NCBI GenBank assembly: GCA_900770165.1
Contig: CAAGJJ010000014.1
Location: 1-20,036, forward strand
Direction of reading: 5' to 3'
Length of the DNA stretch: 20,036 nucleotides
From: Clostridia bacterium
Lineage (GTDB): Bacteria; Bacillota; Clostridia; Oscillospirales; Acutalibacteraceae
How positions within the stretch are numbered: the stretch's first letter is position 1; each line of letters starts with the position of its first letter. Positions 6,606-15,024 of the stretch are shown one piece after another. Position numbers and translations under genes: made by a program. The notes beneath the pieces are model-generated. The model was given only the letters and a program-made list of their open reading frames with translations, had not been told where the DNA came from and did no database searches.

Positions 6606-6627
6606 ATAATTACATAAAGGATGAATT

Positions 6628-8715
6628 ATGAATAGTTCAAAGAAAACAGCCATGTATTTTATGTACATTGTGGATGTGGTGACACTGATAATATCGTTTT
6701 GCATGGCATATTTAGTTAAGTTTAACTGGATAGAAGGAGAAAATAATATTCACAGGAGTGATTATATAATATTATTTTTATTGATTTCGATAATGTATAT
6801 TCTGATTAATCTGATTTTTATGAAGAATATTGATTTTATAAATAGAAATATAACAAAAGAGGTAATCGAAACTGTAAAAACAATTGTTTACATAGCAGTT
6901 CTCGTTATGGTTGTGTTGTTCTTTTTGAAAAACAGCGCTAATTATTCGAGGTCTATGATACTTATATTTATAGTTGTATCATGTCCGGTCATGTTAATAG
7001 GAAGATTGGTGCTAAAGAGAATATTACGAATTGCATATGCAAGTGACAGATATCAGGAACGGGTTGTGGTAATAAGCGATTCATGGCACATTGAAGAGAC
7101 AATGTCAGGACTGAAAAATGATGATAACTATAAAATAGTCGGCATTGTACTAACTGATAGTAATCAAATAGGCGATGATTATTATGGTGTAGATGTTATA
7201 GCAGATAAAGATACATATATTCAGGCTATTGAGGAAAGAGAGGTTGACTCAGTATTATTATCTGCAAATGATATAGATGAGCAGCTGTGTTCAGAGATTA
7301 TATCAACATTGCAGAGCATAGGTAAAAATGTTCATGTCAGATTAAGAGAATATGAATTGTGTGATGGGTATAAACAATTTAAAAAGATAGGTTCCTATGC
7401 TACAATAAGCTATATGTCATCTAAGAATATGATGTTTTATCAGGTGGTTATAAGGAGAACTATTGAGGTTATTGTAGGTTTTATAGGATGTGTGCTGACA
7501 TTAATATTAATTCCATTCGTTGGAATTGGAATGTTAATTGAATCGCCAGGTAAGATAATAATTTCAAGTGTCAGAATCGGCAGAAATGGACGAAAGTATC
7601 TGCAATATAGATTCCGTACCATGAAAATGAATGCACAGGATTGTATTAATAATGGTAAGAATCCATATATGGTAACTGGTAGAATATTGTTCAGGCTGCA
7701 CTTAGATAAACTTCCAGTGGCTTATAATTTATTGTGTGGGGATATAGGGATTATAGGACCCCAATCACCATCGGTAGTGGAATACATGGACTATATTCCT
7801 TTACAAAAAAGAAAACTTACTATAAAACCAGGCTTGATAGGAGAATGGAGTTTTCGTCCTAAAGAATATGAGCAGATAGCAGCAACTTCAGAGAGTTATG
7901 ATATGCCATATGACAAAAGTATGAAGGGAGATATAAAGCGTTTTGTTATGGCAATGGGAAGATGTGTAGTATATCATCCGAAGCATATTATGAAACAATT
8001 CGAAATTGATGAACAGATAGGTGCTATTAGTGAAATACTTGAGAACAAAATTCCTTATCAGTATGATGAAAGCGTATATAAAGTAGAAAAAACATTTGGT
8101 AGACATATATATCTTATAATAAAAAGAACATTTGATGTTGTGTTATCTGCAATAGGATTGATTATATTATCACCAGTATTCTTAATTATTATGATATGTG
8201 TAATTGCTGAGGATGGAAGTAATCCTTTTTATGGTCATATAAGAATAGGAAAAAACGGAAAGAAAATATGCGTATATAAATTCAGAAGTATGAAAAATAT
8301 TGATGTTGATATCGAAAAGATATTGACGCCAGAGCAGCTGTTACAGTACAGAACAGAATTTAAGATAGACAATGATCCGAGAATAACCAAGGTTGGAAAT
8401 TTCCTAAGAAAGTCAAGCCTCGATGAGCTTCCACAGCTTATCAATATATTAAAGGGTGACATATCTATAGTAGGACCCCGTCCAATTGTAGAAAAGGAAA
8501 TTGAAATATATGGAAAGGATACAGCCAAGCTTTTAAGTGTTCAGCCTGGATTAACAGGATATTGGCAGGCGTATGCGCGAAATAATGCTACATATGAAAG
8601 TGGCGAGAGACAGAAGATGGAAATGTATTATGTTGAGCATCAGAGCCTGTGGCTGGATGTTAAGATTATATTTAAGACATTTAGTTCAGTGTTGAAGGGA
8701 AGCGGGGCACAATAA
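6628..8715 (+). CDS. Initiating sugar-phosphate transferase with two tandem transferase domains (first degenerate)
   Basis: A 695-residue membrane protein that should start repeat-unit synthesis by moving a sugar phosphate onto undecaprenyl phosphate (WcaJ/WbaP/PglC superfamily). Order: four membrane segments (about 9-30, 46-66, 84-101, 109-127), a Rossmann-like domain (about 142-240), transferase copy 1 (about 274-455) and copy 2 (about 496-690). Copy 2 has every expected mark: a Ser-Pro break in the re-entrant helix (515-516), FRSM, SSLDELPQL with D599-E600, GPRP (616-619) and PGLTGYWQ. Copy 1 is clearly homologous (RIGRNGRK, FRTM, GDIGIIGP, PGLIGEW) but has D360-K361 instead of Asp-Glu, GPQSP instead of GPRP, and lacks the Ser of the Ser-Pro pair. 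It is therefore probably inactive or altered. Usual relatives have one such domain and about 450-480 residues. An AAAGG site precedes the start; the stop overlaps the next ATG (TAATG). The sugar is unknown. Confidence 0.93.
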   Translation: MNSSKKTAMYFMYIVDVVTLIISFCMAYLVKFNWIEGENNIHRSDYIILFLLISIMYILINLIFMKNIDFINRNITKEVIETVKTIVYIAVLVMVVLFFLKNSANYSRSMILIFIVVSCPVMLIGRLVLKRILRIAYASDRYQERVVVISDSWHIEETMSGLKNDDNYKIVGIVLTDSNQIGDDYYGVDVIADKDTYIQAIEEREVDSVLLSANDIDEQLCSEIISTLQSIGKNVHVRLREYELCDGYKQFKKIGSYATISYMSSKNMMFYQVVIRRTIEVIVGFIGCVLTLILIPFVGIGMLIESPGKIIISSVRIGRNGRKYLQYRFRTMKMNAQDCINNGKNPYMVTGRILFRLHLDKLPVAYNLLCGDIGIIGPQSPSVVEYMDYIPLQKRKLTIKPGLIGEWSFRPKEYEQIAATSESYDMPYDKSMKGDIKRFVMAMGRCVVYHPKHIMKQFEIDEQIGAISEILENKIPYQYDESVYKVEKTFGRHIYLIIKRTFDVVLSAIGLIILSPVFLIIMICVIAEDGSNPFYGHIRIGKNGKKICVYKFRSMKNIDVDIEKILTPEQLLQYRTEFKIDNDPRITKVGNFLRKSSLDELPQLINILKGDISIVGPRPIVEKEIEIYGKDTAKLLSVQPGLTGYWQAYARNNATYESGERQKMEMYYVEHQSLWLDVKIIFKTFSSVLKGSGAQ

Positions 8716-9539
8716 TGAAAAATAGAATTGGATTTGTAATATTAACATGGAATTCTGAAGGTGTAATAGAGAATTGTTTACAATCAATATTTAATTTGAA
8801 AAATATTAAACATGAAGTTGTCATTGTAGATAATGGTAGTAGTGATTCAACGTGCGAAATAGTAAAAAAATATATATCACTATATCCTGAAAACATAAAA
8901 ATTATCATGTATTCTGAAAACAAAGGAACAACAGTTAGCAGAAATAATGGCATTAAAGCATTTAATAATGAGCAACTTGATTATTATTGTATATTAGATA
9001 GCGATACTATTATAAATGAATACGCTTTCAATATGTTAATAGCAGAACTTAAAAATCATAATGATTATGGAATAATAGGTCCTAAATTAATAACTTCTAG
9101 TGGAATTGAGCAAATGTCGGCAAGAGCATTTCCTACATTGTTAGAAAAGATATATAAAGCAACTCCAATAAAGGCATTACAGATAAAAGGAGAAAACATG
9201 GAAATACAAGTTCCTCCTAAAATTTGGGAGAACAGTTATCCTGTTGACTATTTAATGAGTGCTTGTTGGTTGATTAAGAAAGAAGTTATCGAAAAGGTTG
9301 GTTTACTTGATGAAAAAATATTTTATGCACCAGAAGATGCAGAGTATTGTATACGGGTATGGAAAAAAGGTTATAAAGTAGCATATTGTCCAAATGTAAG
9401 TATTATACATGAATGGCAAAGACTGAGTAAGAAAAAACTTATTAGTAAAATAAATTGGGAACATCTAAAAGGATTAGTATATATGTTTAAAAAACATAAG
9501 TTCCTTTTTTCTACATCAAAATTAAAAAGAAGATTTTAA
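8715..9539 (+). CDS. Glycosyltransferase family 2 protein
   Basis: A 274-residue GT-A-fold transferase. The N-terminus (IGFVILTWNSEGVIENCLQS) and VIVDNGSSD (37-44) form the nucleotide-sugar site, LDSDT gives the metal-binding D95-x-D97, and PEDAEYC (E207, D208) followed by a downstream His (IIHE, H232) completes the acceptor/catalytic region. The pattern is like rhamnosyltransferases and other inverting GT2 enzymes. Donor and acceptor cannot be deduced. It has no membrane segment and probably acts at the inner face on the lipid-linked sugar. Its ATG overlaps the stop of the sugar transferase by one base, so the two are translationally coupled and it is a good candidate for adding the second sugar. 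The strongly AT-rich part of the locus begins here. Confidence 0.9.
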   Translation: MKNRIGFVILTWNSEGVIENCLQSIFNLKNIKHEVVIVDNGSSDSTCEIVKKYISLYPENIKIIMYSENKGTTVSRNNGIKAFNNEQLDYYCILDSDTIINEYAFNMLIAELKNHNDYGIIGPKLITSSGIEQMSARAFPTLLEKIYKATPIKALQIKGENMEIQVPPKIWENSYPVDYLMSACWLIKKEVIEKVGLLDEKIFYAPEDAEYCIRVWKKGYKVAYCPNVSIIHEWQRLSKKKLISKINWEHLKGLVYMFKKHKFLFSTSKLKRRF

Positions 9540-9610
9540 TTTTGATGGAAGTATGTAGGATAATTGCAGCATTTTATTATGTTTGAACTTAAATATATTA
9601 TAGGAGAATT

Positions 9611-11080
9611 ATGATTATGAAAGTATTATTTGTGAACCCGCCTTTTAAAGCAGAATATGGAAAATATTCAAGAGAAGCAAGAAGTGCAATGATTACTAAT
9701 AGTGGAGTAATATATTATCCGTTATGGCTCTTGTATGCAGCTGGTGTTACACAGGAGGCTGGCTTTGAAGTAGATTTTTTAGATGCACCAGCTAAACAAA
9801 TGAATTTTGAGAAAAGCATAAAGTGGATAAAGGAAAAAAATAATGATTATAGTTTAATAGTACTTGATACAAGTACACCATCAATATATAATGATGTAAA
9901 ATTTGGAGCTAAGTTAAAGGAACTATTTCCTAAAGCATTCGTTGTATTAATGGGAACACATCCTACAGCATTACCAGAAGAAACATTAAAATTAAATGAT
10001 AATATAGATGGAATTGCAAAAGGCGAGGCGGATTATATTATAAGAGACTTAGCTATAGCTTTAAATAAAGGGGAATCTTTAGAAACAGTTAAAGGTTTAG
10101 TGTATAGAAAAGATGGTGAAATAAAAATAAATGAAGAAATGCCATTGATTACGGATGTAGATGCTATACCTTGGGCAGCAAAATTAATTAAGCAGTTTTT
10201 GGATCCTAAGGATTATTTCTTTGCAGCAGCAGCTTTTCCAGAAATACAGATATTTACAGGTAGAGGGTGTCCGGCAAGATGTTATTTCTGCGTATTTCCT
10301 CAGACAATACATGGACATAAATATAGAGTAAGAAGTGCGGAAAATGTAGTTGGAGAATTTGAATATATTGTTAATAATTTTCCAGATGTAAAAGAGATTG
10401 TAATTGAGGATGATACTTTTACGATTAACAAAGAGAGAACACAAGAAATATGTAAGTTGTTAATTGAAAAAGGATTAAACAAAAAGATTAAATGGTTATG
10501 TAATGCAAGAGTTACATTAGATTATGAGACTATGGTATATATGAAAAAAGCAGGATGCAGCTTGATAATACCTGGAATTGAAAGTGGATCACAAGAATTA
10601 TTAAATAATATGAAAAAAGGAACCAAAATAAGTCAGATAGAGGAATATGTAAAAAATGCCAAAAAGGCTGGTTTATTAATTCATGCATGTTACATGGTAG
10701 GAAATAAAGGTGAAACAAGAGAAACAATGGAGCAAACGCTTAAATTTGCAATTAAACTTGATACAGATACGGCACAGTTTTATACATTGCATCCATATCC
10801 GGGAACAGAAGCATATAATTGGGCAGTTGAGTCTGGTTATTTAAAAAACGATAATTTTGAAAACTGGATAAAAGAAGATGGCACTCATAATTGTGTTATT
10901 AACTTAGATAATATATCAGCAAAGGAATTAGTGGAGTTCTGTGATTATGCACGTAAAAAATATTATTTAAGACCTAAGTATATATTAAGAAAAGGTATTC
11001 AATCATTAAAAAACAAAGACGAATTAATAAGAAATATAAAGGGATTTAAGAATATAGCTCCTAAATTATTTAAAAGATAA
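9611..11080 (+). CDS. B12-binding-domain radical SAM protein
   Basis: A 489-residue enzyme with an N-terminal cobalamin-binding-like Rossmann domain (about 1-150, with the GTHPTALPEE segment at 115-124 typical of this group), a radical SAM domain with C220-x3-C224-x2-C227 in GRGCPARCYFC for the [4Fe-4S] cluster, an ESGS motif (about 324-327), and a ~60-residue C-terminal tail. Relatives carry out methylation at unreactive carbons or phosphorus, ring formation or other radical chemistry. The classical DxHxxG B12 motif is not evident, which is common in this group. Its place between two glycosyltransferases suggests modification of a sugar or lipid in this polysaccharide (inference). The start is ambiguous: ATG at 9611 is 4 nt from the GGAG site and ATG at 9617 is 10 nt from it; MKVLFVNPPF from 9617 is the usual family N-terminus. 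Confidence 0.9.
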   Translation: MIMKVLFVNPPFKAEYGKYSREARSAMITNSGVIYYPLWLLYAAGVTQEAGFEVDFLDAPAKQMNFEKSIKWIKEKNNDYSLIVLDTSTPSIYNDVKFGAKLKELFPKAFVVLMGTHPTALPEETLKLNDNIDGIAKGEADYIIRDLAIALNKGESLETVKGLVYRKDGEIKINEEMPLITDVDAIPWAAKLIKQFLDPKDYFFAAAAFPEIQIFTGRGCPARCYFCVFPQTIHGHKYRVRSAENVVGEFEYIVNNFPDVKEIVIEDDTFTINKERTQEICKLLIEKGLNKKIKWLCNARVTLDYETMVYMKKAGCSLIIPGIESGSQELLNNMKKGTKISQIEEYVKNAKKAGLLIHACYMVGNKGETRETMEQTLKFAIKLDTDTAQFYTLHPYPGTEAYNWAVESGYLKNDNFENWIKEDGTHNCVINLDNISAKELVEFCDYARKKYYLRPKYILRKGIQSLKNKDELIRNIKGFKNIAPKLFKR

Positions 11081-11120
11081 ATTCAATATATAATTACAAT
11101 ACTTAAGTATAAATTAAAAA

Positions 11121-11166
11121 AGAAAGGGATTATGATAATTAATTAATTTATCATACTTACAAAAAT
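11121..11166 (+). promoter_or_regulatory. Displaced Shine-Dalgarno, five-codon ORF and hairpin before the GT4 gene
   Basis: No purine-rich site lies directly before the ATG at 11167. The nearest one, GAAAGGG (11122-11128), is followed at once by a four-residue ORF (ATG at 11132, stop ending 11146). TATGATAA (11131-11138) and TTATCATA (11148-11155) form an 8-bp stem spanning that ORF. Folding would shorten the effective distance from the purine site to 11167 to about 13 nt. This could be a folded-spacer initiation region or re-initiation after the mini-ORF; chance in AT-rich DNA is also possible. Confidence 0.35.
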
Positions 11167-12402
11167 ATGAATGTTATTATAATACATGATAATGCAATGA
11201 TAACAGGAGGTGCACAAAAAGTTGCTATTACTGAAGCTGTAGCATTATCGGAGCATGGGTATAAAGTTATATATTTTGCCGCTGTTGGTCCAATAGATCC
11301 TGCTTTATTAAATAGTAAGGTTAAAGTTGAAATTTTGGGGCAAAATGAGTTGAAAGATGCTTTAAATGGAAAATATGAAAAAATAAAAGGAGCACTAAGA
11401 GGACTTTATAATAGGGACGCGTATAAAAAATTAAATGAACTTTTAAAAAAGTTTGACAATAAGAATACTATAGTTCATATACATGGTTGGTCATTAGCAT
11501 TATCACCATATATATTTAAAGCAATATATGAAAATGGATTTAAAGTGGCTATAACGTGCCATGATTATGAAATTAACTGTCCAGTTAGAACTTATTTTAA
11601 TTATAAGCTGAATAAAATGTGTGATAAAAATGGAATGTCATTAAGTTGCATCATGTGTAATTGTGATAAACGTAGTTATATACAAAAGGTATATAGAGTT
11701 ATACGAGAACGAATCTTTTATAGATATGCAAGAAAATGTGATTTATCTTTAATTTACCTTTCAGAGTTTAATAAGAATATAATTGAACGTGAAAAAAGAT
11801 TAACTACAAAAGGGTATATCGTGACGAATTTGGTAGAAATACCGGAATATGTAAATGTAAATACGAAACAAAATGAATTATATTTATTTATAGGTAGATT
11901 AAATCCAGAAAAGGGATGTGAATTGTTTTGTGAAGCAATTACTAGAGCAAATGTTAAAGGTATAGTTATTGGAGAAGGAATAGAGTATGAGAAATTACGA
12001 AATCAATATACAAATATTGAATTTTCAGGTTGGAAAACAGCAAAAGAAATGTCAACAATAATTCCAAAATGCCGTTGTTTGATTATGAGTTCTATATGCT
12101 ATGAAGGTGCACCTCTTACAATCCCAGAAATTCAAGGTGGATATTCGTTACCATGTATTGTTCCAACTCCAAGTGGTGCTGTTGATTATATATGTGATGA
12201 AAAAAATGGATTAATCTTTAAAAGTGGAGATATAGATTCATTAGTAAATTGTATTGTTAAGTTGAAAGATGATAAATTTGTTGAAAAATTAACGATTAAT
12301 TGTAAAAAAGAATTTGATAGAGAAAAATATACAAAAAACACACATATAAGTAGATTGGTTAATGTATATGAAAAAATTTTAAATTCCAAATATGATTTAT
12401 AA
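11167..12402 (+). CDS. Glycosyltransferase family 4 protein
   Basis: A 411-residue GT-B-fold retaining transferase. The N-terminal domain opens with a nucleotide-fold strand and GGAQKVA (14-20), the acceptor-side glycine loop. The C-terminal domain has LFIGRLNPEKG (240-250), VIGEG and the E313-x7-E321 motif in YEGAPLTIPE, which binds the donor. Between the domains lies a Cys-rich segment: C131 and C138 in CHDYEINCP, then C152, C161, C164 and C166. This is known from a GT4 subset and possibly binds metal. No membrane segments are apparent. The donor is unknown. It lacks a normal adjacent ribosome binding site (see the preceding site). Confidence 0.9.
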   Translation: MNVIIIHDNAMITGGAQKVAITEAVALSEHGYKVIYFAAVGPIDPALLNSKVKVEILGQNELKDALNGKYEKIKGALRGLYNRDAYKKLNELLKKFDNKNTIVHIHGWSLALSPYIFKAIYENGFKVAITCHDYEINCPVRTYFNYKLNKMCDKNGMSLSCIMCNCDKRSYIQKVYRVIRERIFYRYARKCDLSLIYLSEFNKNIIEREKRLTTKGYIVTNLVEIPEYVNVNTKQNELYLFIGRLNPEKGCELFCEAITRANVKGIVIGEGIEYEKLRNQYTNIEFSGWKTAKEMSTIIPKCRCLIMSSICYEGAPLTIPEIQGGYSLPCIVPTPSGAVDYICDEKNGLIFKSGDIDSLVNCIVKLKDDKFVEKLTINCKKEFDREKYTKNTHISRLVNVYEKILNSKYDL

Positions 12403-12469
12403 ATATTCTAAATATAGAGGAAAAAACAATTAATAGTTATACACAGAAATAAAGGGAGATATAATATTA

Positions 12470-13801
12470 ATGCGAATTATATTTGATTGGACTTATATTA
12501 TAATTGGAACAATTTATTTATTGTATGCATATAATAATGCTTTTAAATGTAAAAATACTTTTAATAGAACTGCATGTTTTGTACAATTGGTAATATATCT
12601 TTTTAACTGTTTTCCAATATTGCTGGATTATTTGATTGGAATACCTTCATATGAAGTTTTATATTGGTGGAGATCTATGGGACAAGCAATGGATAATGAT
12701 GTGGTATGTATTATATATGATATATATATGTTATTTGCTATGACATTAATACATTTTTTAAATATACGTAAAAATATAAAACTAAAAAATACAAATTATA
12801 TAGATAAAGATGATGATAAAAAAGGATTAAATGGAACGATTTATACAAATAAGATATTTGACAATAAATTTATATTATTAGTTTGTATATTTTCTCCAGT
12901 TATTTCAATATTAATAAAGGGCAATTGGAGAGTATATTTGTTTTATGGAATGACTGAAACTAGAGGTGTAACAGAAGCATTTTCATTATTCAGCATGAAT
13001 AATTTGTTATTATTAAGTATTGTAGCATTTTGTATGATGTTTTTTAGAAAAAAATTAAAGAAAAGAGATATAGCAATCTTAATTATATATTCATTTATGA
13101 TTGCATGGATTTGTGGAAAAAGATATATTATAGCAGATATGATTTTTATGTATTTATTTTTCTTTGTTCAGTCAAAAAATTATACAAAAAAAATTGAAAA
13201 GAAATTATATTATATTTTACCTTTAACAGCGGTGGTAATTGTATTATTCTCTATATATTATTTAATATCATTCAAAAATTCAACTTTAATTTCTAAACAA
13301 AATACAGAGGCTGTATATGAAACATTAAGAGCAGATTTTGGAAGAGATGATGTTACAAAATATGTAATAAAAAAAGAATTTATTGATGAAGACTCTTTTT
13401 TAGATTATCCATTAGAATCCTTTTTATCAGCCGTTTTTGTTTGGGTACCAAGATCTATATGGAAAAATAAGCCATATCAACATTTTGAATACTTGACAGC
13501 ATCAATAAAAGGAGTTGAAGTACAAAATCATGGGCCAGGAATGACACCCTCTTGGTATGAAATGGCACTTGCCAATTTTAAGGAATTTGGATTTTTAATA
13601 GGAGCTTTGTTGGTATCTGTTTTATGTAAAATTACAGACAGTATTAAATCAATAGAATTAAAATCTATCAGTTTGATGATGATTATTGCATTATTAACAC
13701 AAAGTATTGATGGTTGTATTATTTATATTGCAATAATTATGATAACTATGTTATGGAAATTTGTTATAGGCAGACGGACTATTGTGATAAGAGTAAGATA
13801 A
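12470..13801 (+). CDS. Wzy-like oligosaccharide repeat-unit polymerase
   Basis: A 443-residue integral membrane protein with about ten hydrophobic segments (roughly 1-22, 36-57, 78-98, 131-149, 176-193, 200-215, 219-234, 247-267, 371-386, 398-428) and one large external loop at about 268-365. That loop carries WVPRSIWKNKP (325-335) and NHGPGMTPSW (353-362), matching the pattern of O-antigen/capsule polymerases, where loop arginines act in polymerisation. Sequence conservation in this family is low, so the call rests on topology, the loop motif and its place in a locus with a Wzx. It would join flipped repeat units at the outer face of the membrane. AAAGGGAG lies 11 nt before the ATG. It ends just before the AGGAG of the next gene. 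Confidence 0.82.
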   Translation: MRIIFDWTYIIIGTIYLLYAYNNAFKCKNTFNRTACFVQLVIYLFNCFPILLDYLIGIPSYEVLYWWRSMGQAMDNDVVCIIYDIYMLFAMTLIHFLNIRKNIKLKNTNYIDKDDDKKGLNGTIYTNKIFDNKFILLVCIFSPVISILIKGNWRVYLFYGMTETRGVTEAFSLFSMNNLLLLSIVAFCMMFFRKKLKKRDIAILIIYSFMIAWICGKRYIIADMIFMYLFFFVQSKNYTKKIEKKLYYILPLTAVVIVLFSIYYLISFKNSTLISKQNTEAVYETLRADFGRDDVTKYVIKKEFIDEDSFLDYPLESFLSAVFVWVPRSIWKNKPYQHFEYLTASIKGVEVQNHGPGMTPSWYEMALANFKEFGFLIGALLVSVLCKITDSIKSIELKSISLMMIIALLTQSIDGCIIYIAIIMITMLWKFVIGRRTIVIRVR

Positions 13802-13812
13802 GGAGCGTTAAA

Positions 13813-14922
13813 ATGAAAATAGGTATAATAACTTATCATTATGCATTAAATTATGGCGCAGTGCTTCAATGTTATGCGTTAAGGAGTATATTAGAAAAAA
13901 ATAATAATGAGGTATTTGTGATTAATTATGAAGATGAAAATCAACATAAAAATAGTTCAATGTATAATCATGGTAAAGGAATTAAAAGAATATTATACAA
14001 TATGATGTTTTTGCCATTTCATTTTTATAGAAAAAGGAAATTTAATAGATTTAAATTGTTTGTAAAAGATTATTTGAATATTACTGAACGAATTGAGTGT
14101 GAGCAACAATTAATTAAACATATTGAAGATAATAAATATGATTTTATATTTGTAGGAAGTGATCAGGTATGGAATCCTAATATTAAAGATTTTACGTGTG
14201 AATATTTTTTACCTTTTGAAATAAAAGCAAAAAAAATATCATATGCTGCATGTTTTGGTGATGCAACATGGAAACAATTAGAACCATATAAAAAATATAT
14301 TAAAGATTTTGATAGAGTGTCATTAAGGGAAAATAAGTTTAAAGAACAAATAAGTCAAATAAATAATGCAATAAAGATTGTTCCAGATCCAGTATTTCTT
14401 ATTTCTAAAAAACAATGGGGATCATTGATTAAAGAAAATCAAATAAAAAATAAAGAACCATATTTATTGTGCTATTTTATGAATAAAAAAAATGCACATG
14501 CTAATTATATAGAAGCAAAAAAAATAGCTAAAGAACTAGGATTAAAAATTGTACGTTTAAATCCAAGTTTTTCATTAGATAGTTTAAGTAAAAGTTCAAA
14601 TTTAGATGCTGGACCAAAAGAATTTATAAATTATTTTTATCATGCAAATTTTATATGTACTGATTCATTTCATGGAACAGCTTTTTCAATAGTGTTTAAA
14701 AAAGATTTTTATGTTTTTGATAAAAATGTTAATAAAAAAGATTTAAGAAAATCATATTTATTAGATGAAGTTGGACTAAAAGATAGGTTAATTTTAGGAT
14801 ATTCTAAAAATTTGATTTATAAAATTGATTATGAAAAAAGCAATGAGAAAATTATATCAATGATAAAAAATGGGAATTTATTTATTGAAGATGTAATAGA
14901 GAAAAATTATAAAGAGTGTTAA
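13813..14922 (+). CDS. Polysaccharide pyruvyl transferase family protein
   Basis: A 369-residue protein of the CsaB/WcaK-like family (PS_pyruv_trans), whose characterised members put a ketal-linked pyruvate on sugars; many capsule-locus members are uncharacterised. Visible blocks: IGIITYHYALNYGAVLQ at the N-terminus, GSDQVWN (115-121), ISYAACFGD (142-150), PDPVFL and CTDSFHGTAFS (282-292), with the conserved His287 in the DSFHG core. I chose the ATG at 13813 because AGGAG lies at 13801-13805; the frame stays open upstream inside the polymerase gene but gives no family-like sequence. Pyruvylation would add negative charge to the polymer. It often co-occurs with FrhB-like proteins, as here with the gene at 18276. 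Confidence 0.87.
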   Translation: MKIGIITYHYALNYGAVLQCYALRSILEKNNNEVFVINYEDENQHKNSSMYNHGKGIKRILYNMMFLPFHFYRKRKFNRFKLFVKDYLNITERIECEQQLIKHIEDNKYDFIFVGSDQVWNPNIKDFTCEYFLPFEIKAKKISYAACFGDATWKQLEPYKKYIKDFDRVSLRENKFKEQISQINNAIKIVPDPVFLISKKQWGSLIKENQIKNKEPYLLCYFMNKKNAHANYIEAKKIAKELGLKIVRLNPSFSLDSLSKSSNLDAGPKEFINYFYHANFICTDSFHGTAFSIVFKKDFYVFDKNVNKKDLRKSYLLDEVGLKDRLILGYSKNLIYKIDYEKSNEKIISMIKNGNLFIEDVIEKNYKEC

Positions 14923-15024
14923 AGAATAAGATTAGTTATGTAATAAGTATAGCGATATTTTTTATAAGCTTTATGTGTTAAATTGTAGGTATAGAGTAAG
15001 TTTATTATATAAGGAAAAGAAAAA

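Noticed and set aside
13714..13812. 33-codon upstream extension of the pyruvyl-transferase family gene into the polymerase gene
   Set aside because: AGGAG at 13801-13805 clearly sets the start at 13813, and the family N-terminus begins there.
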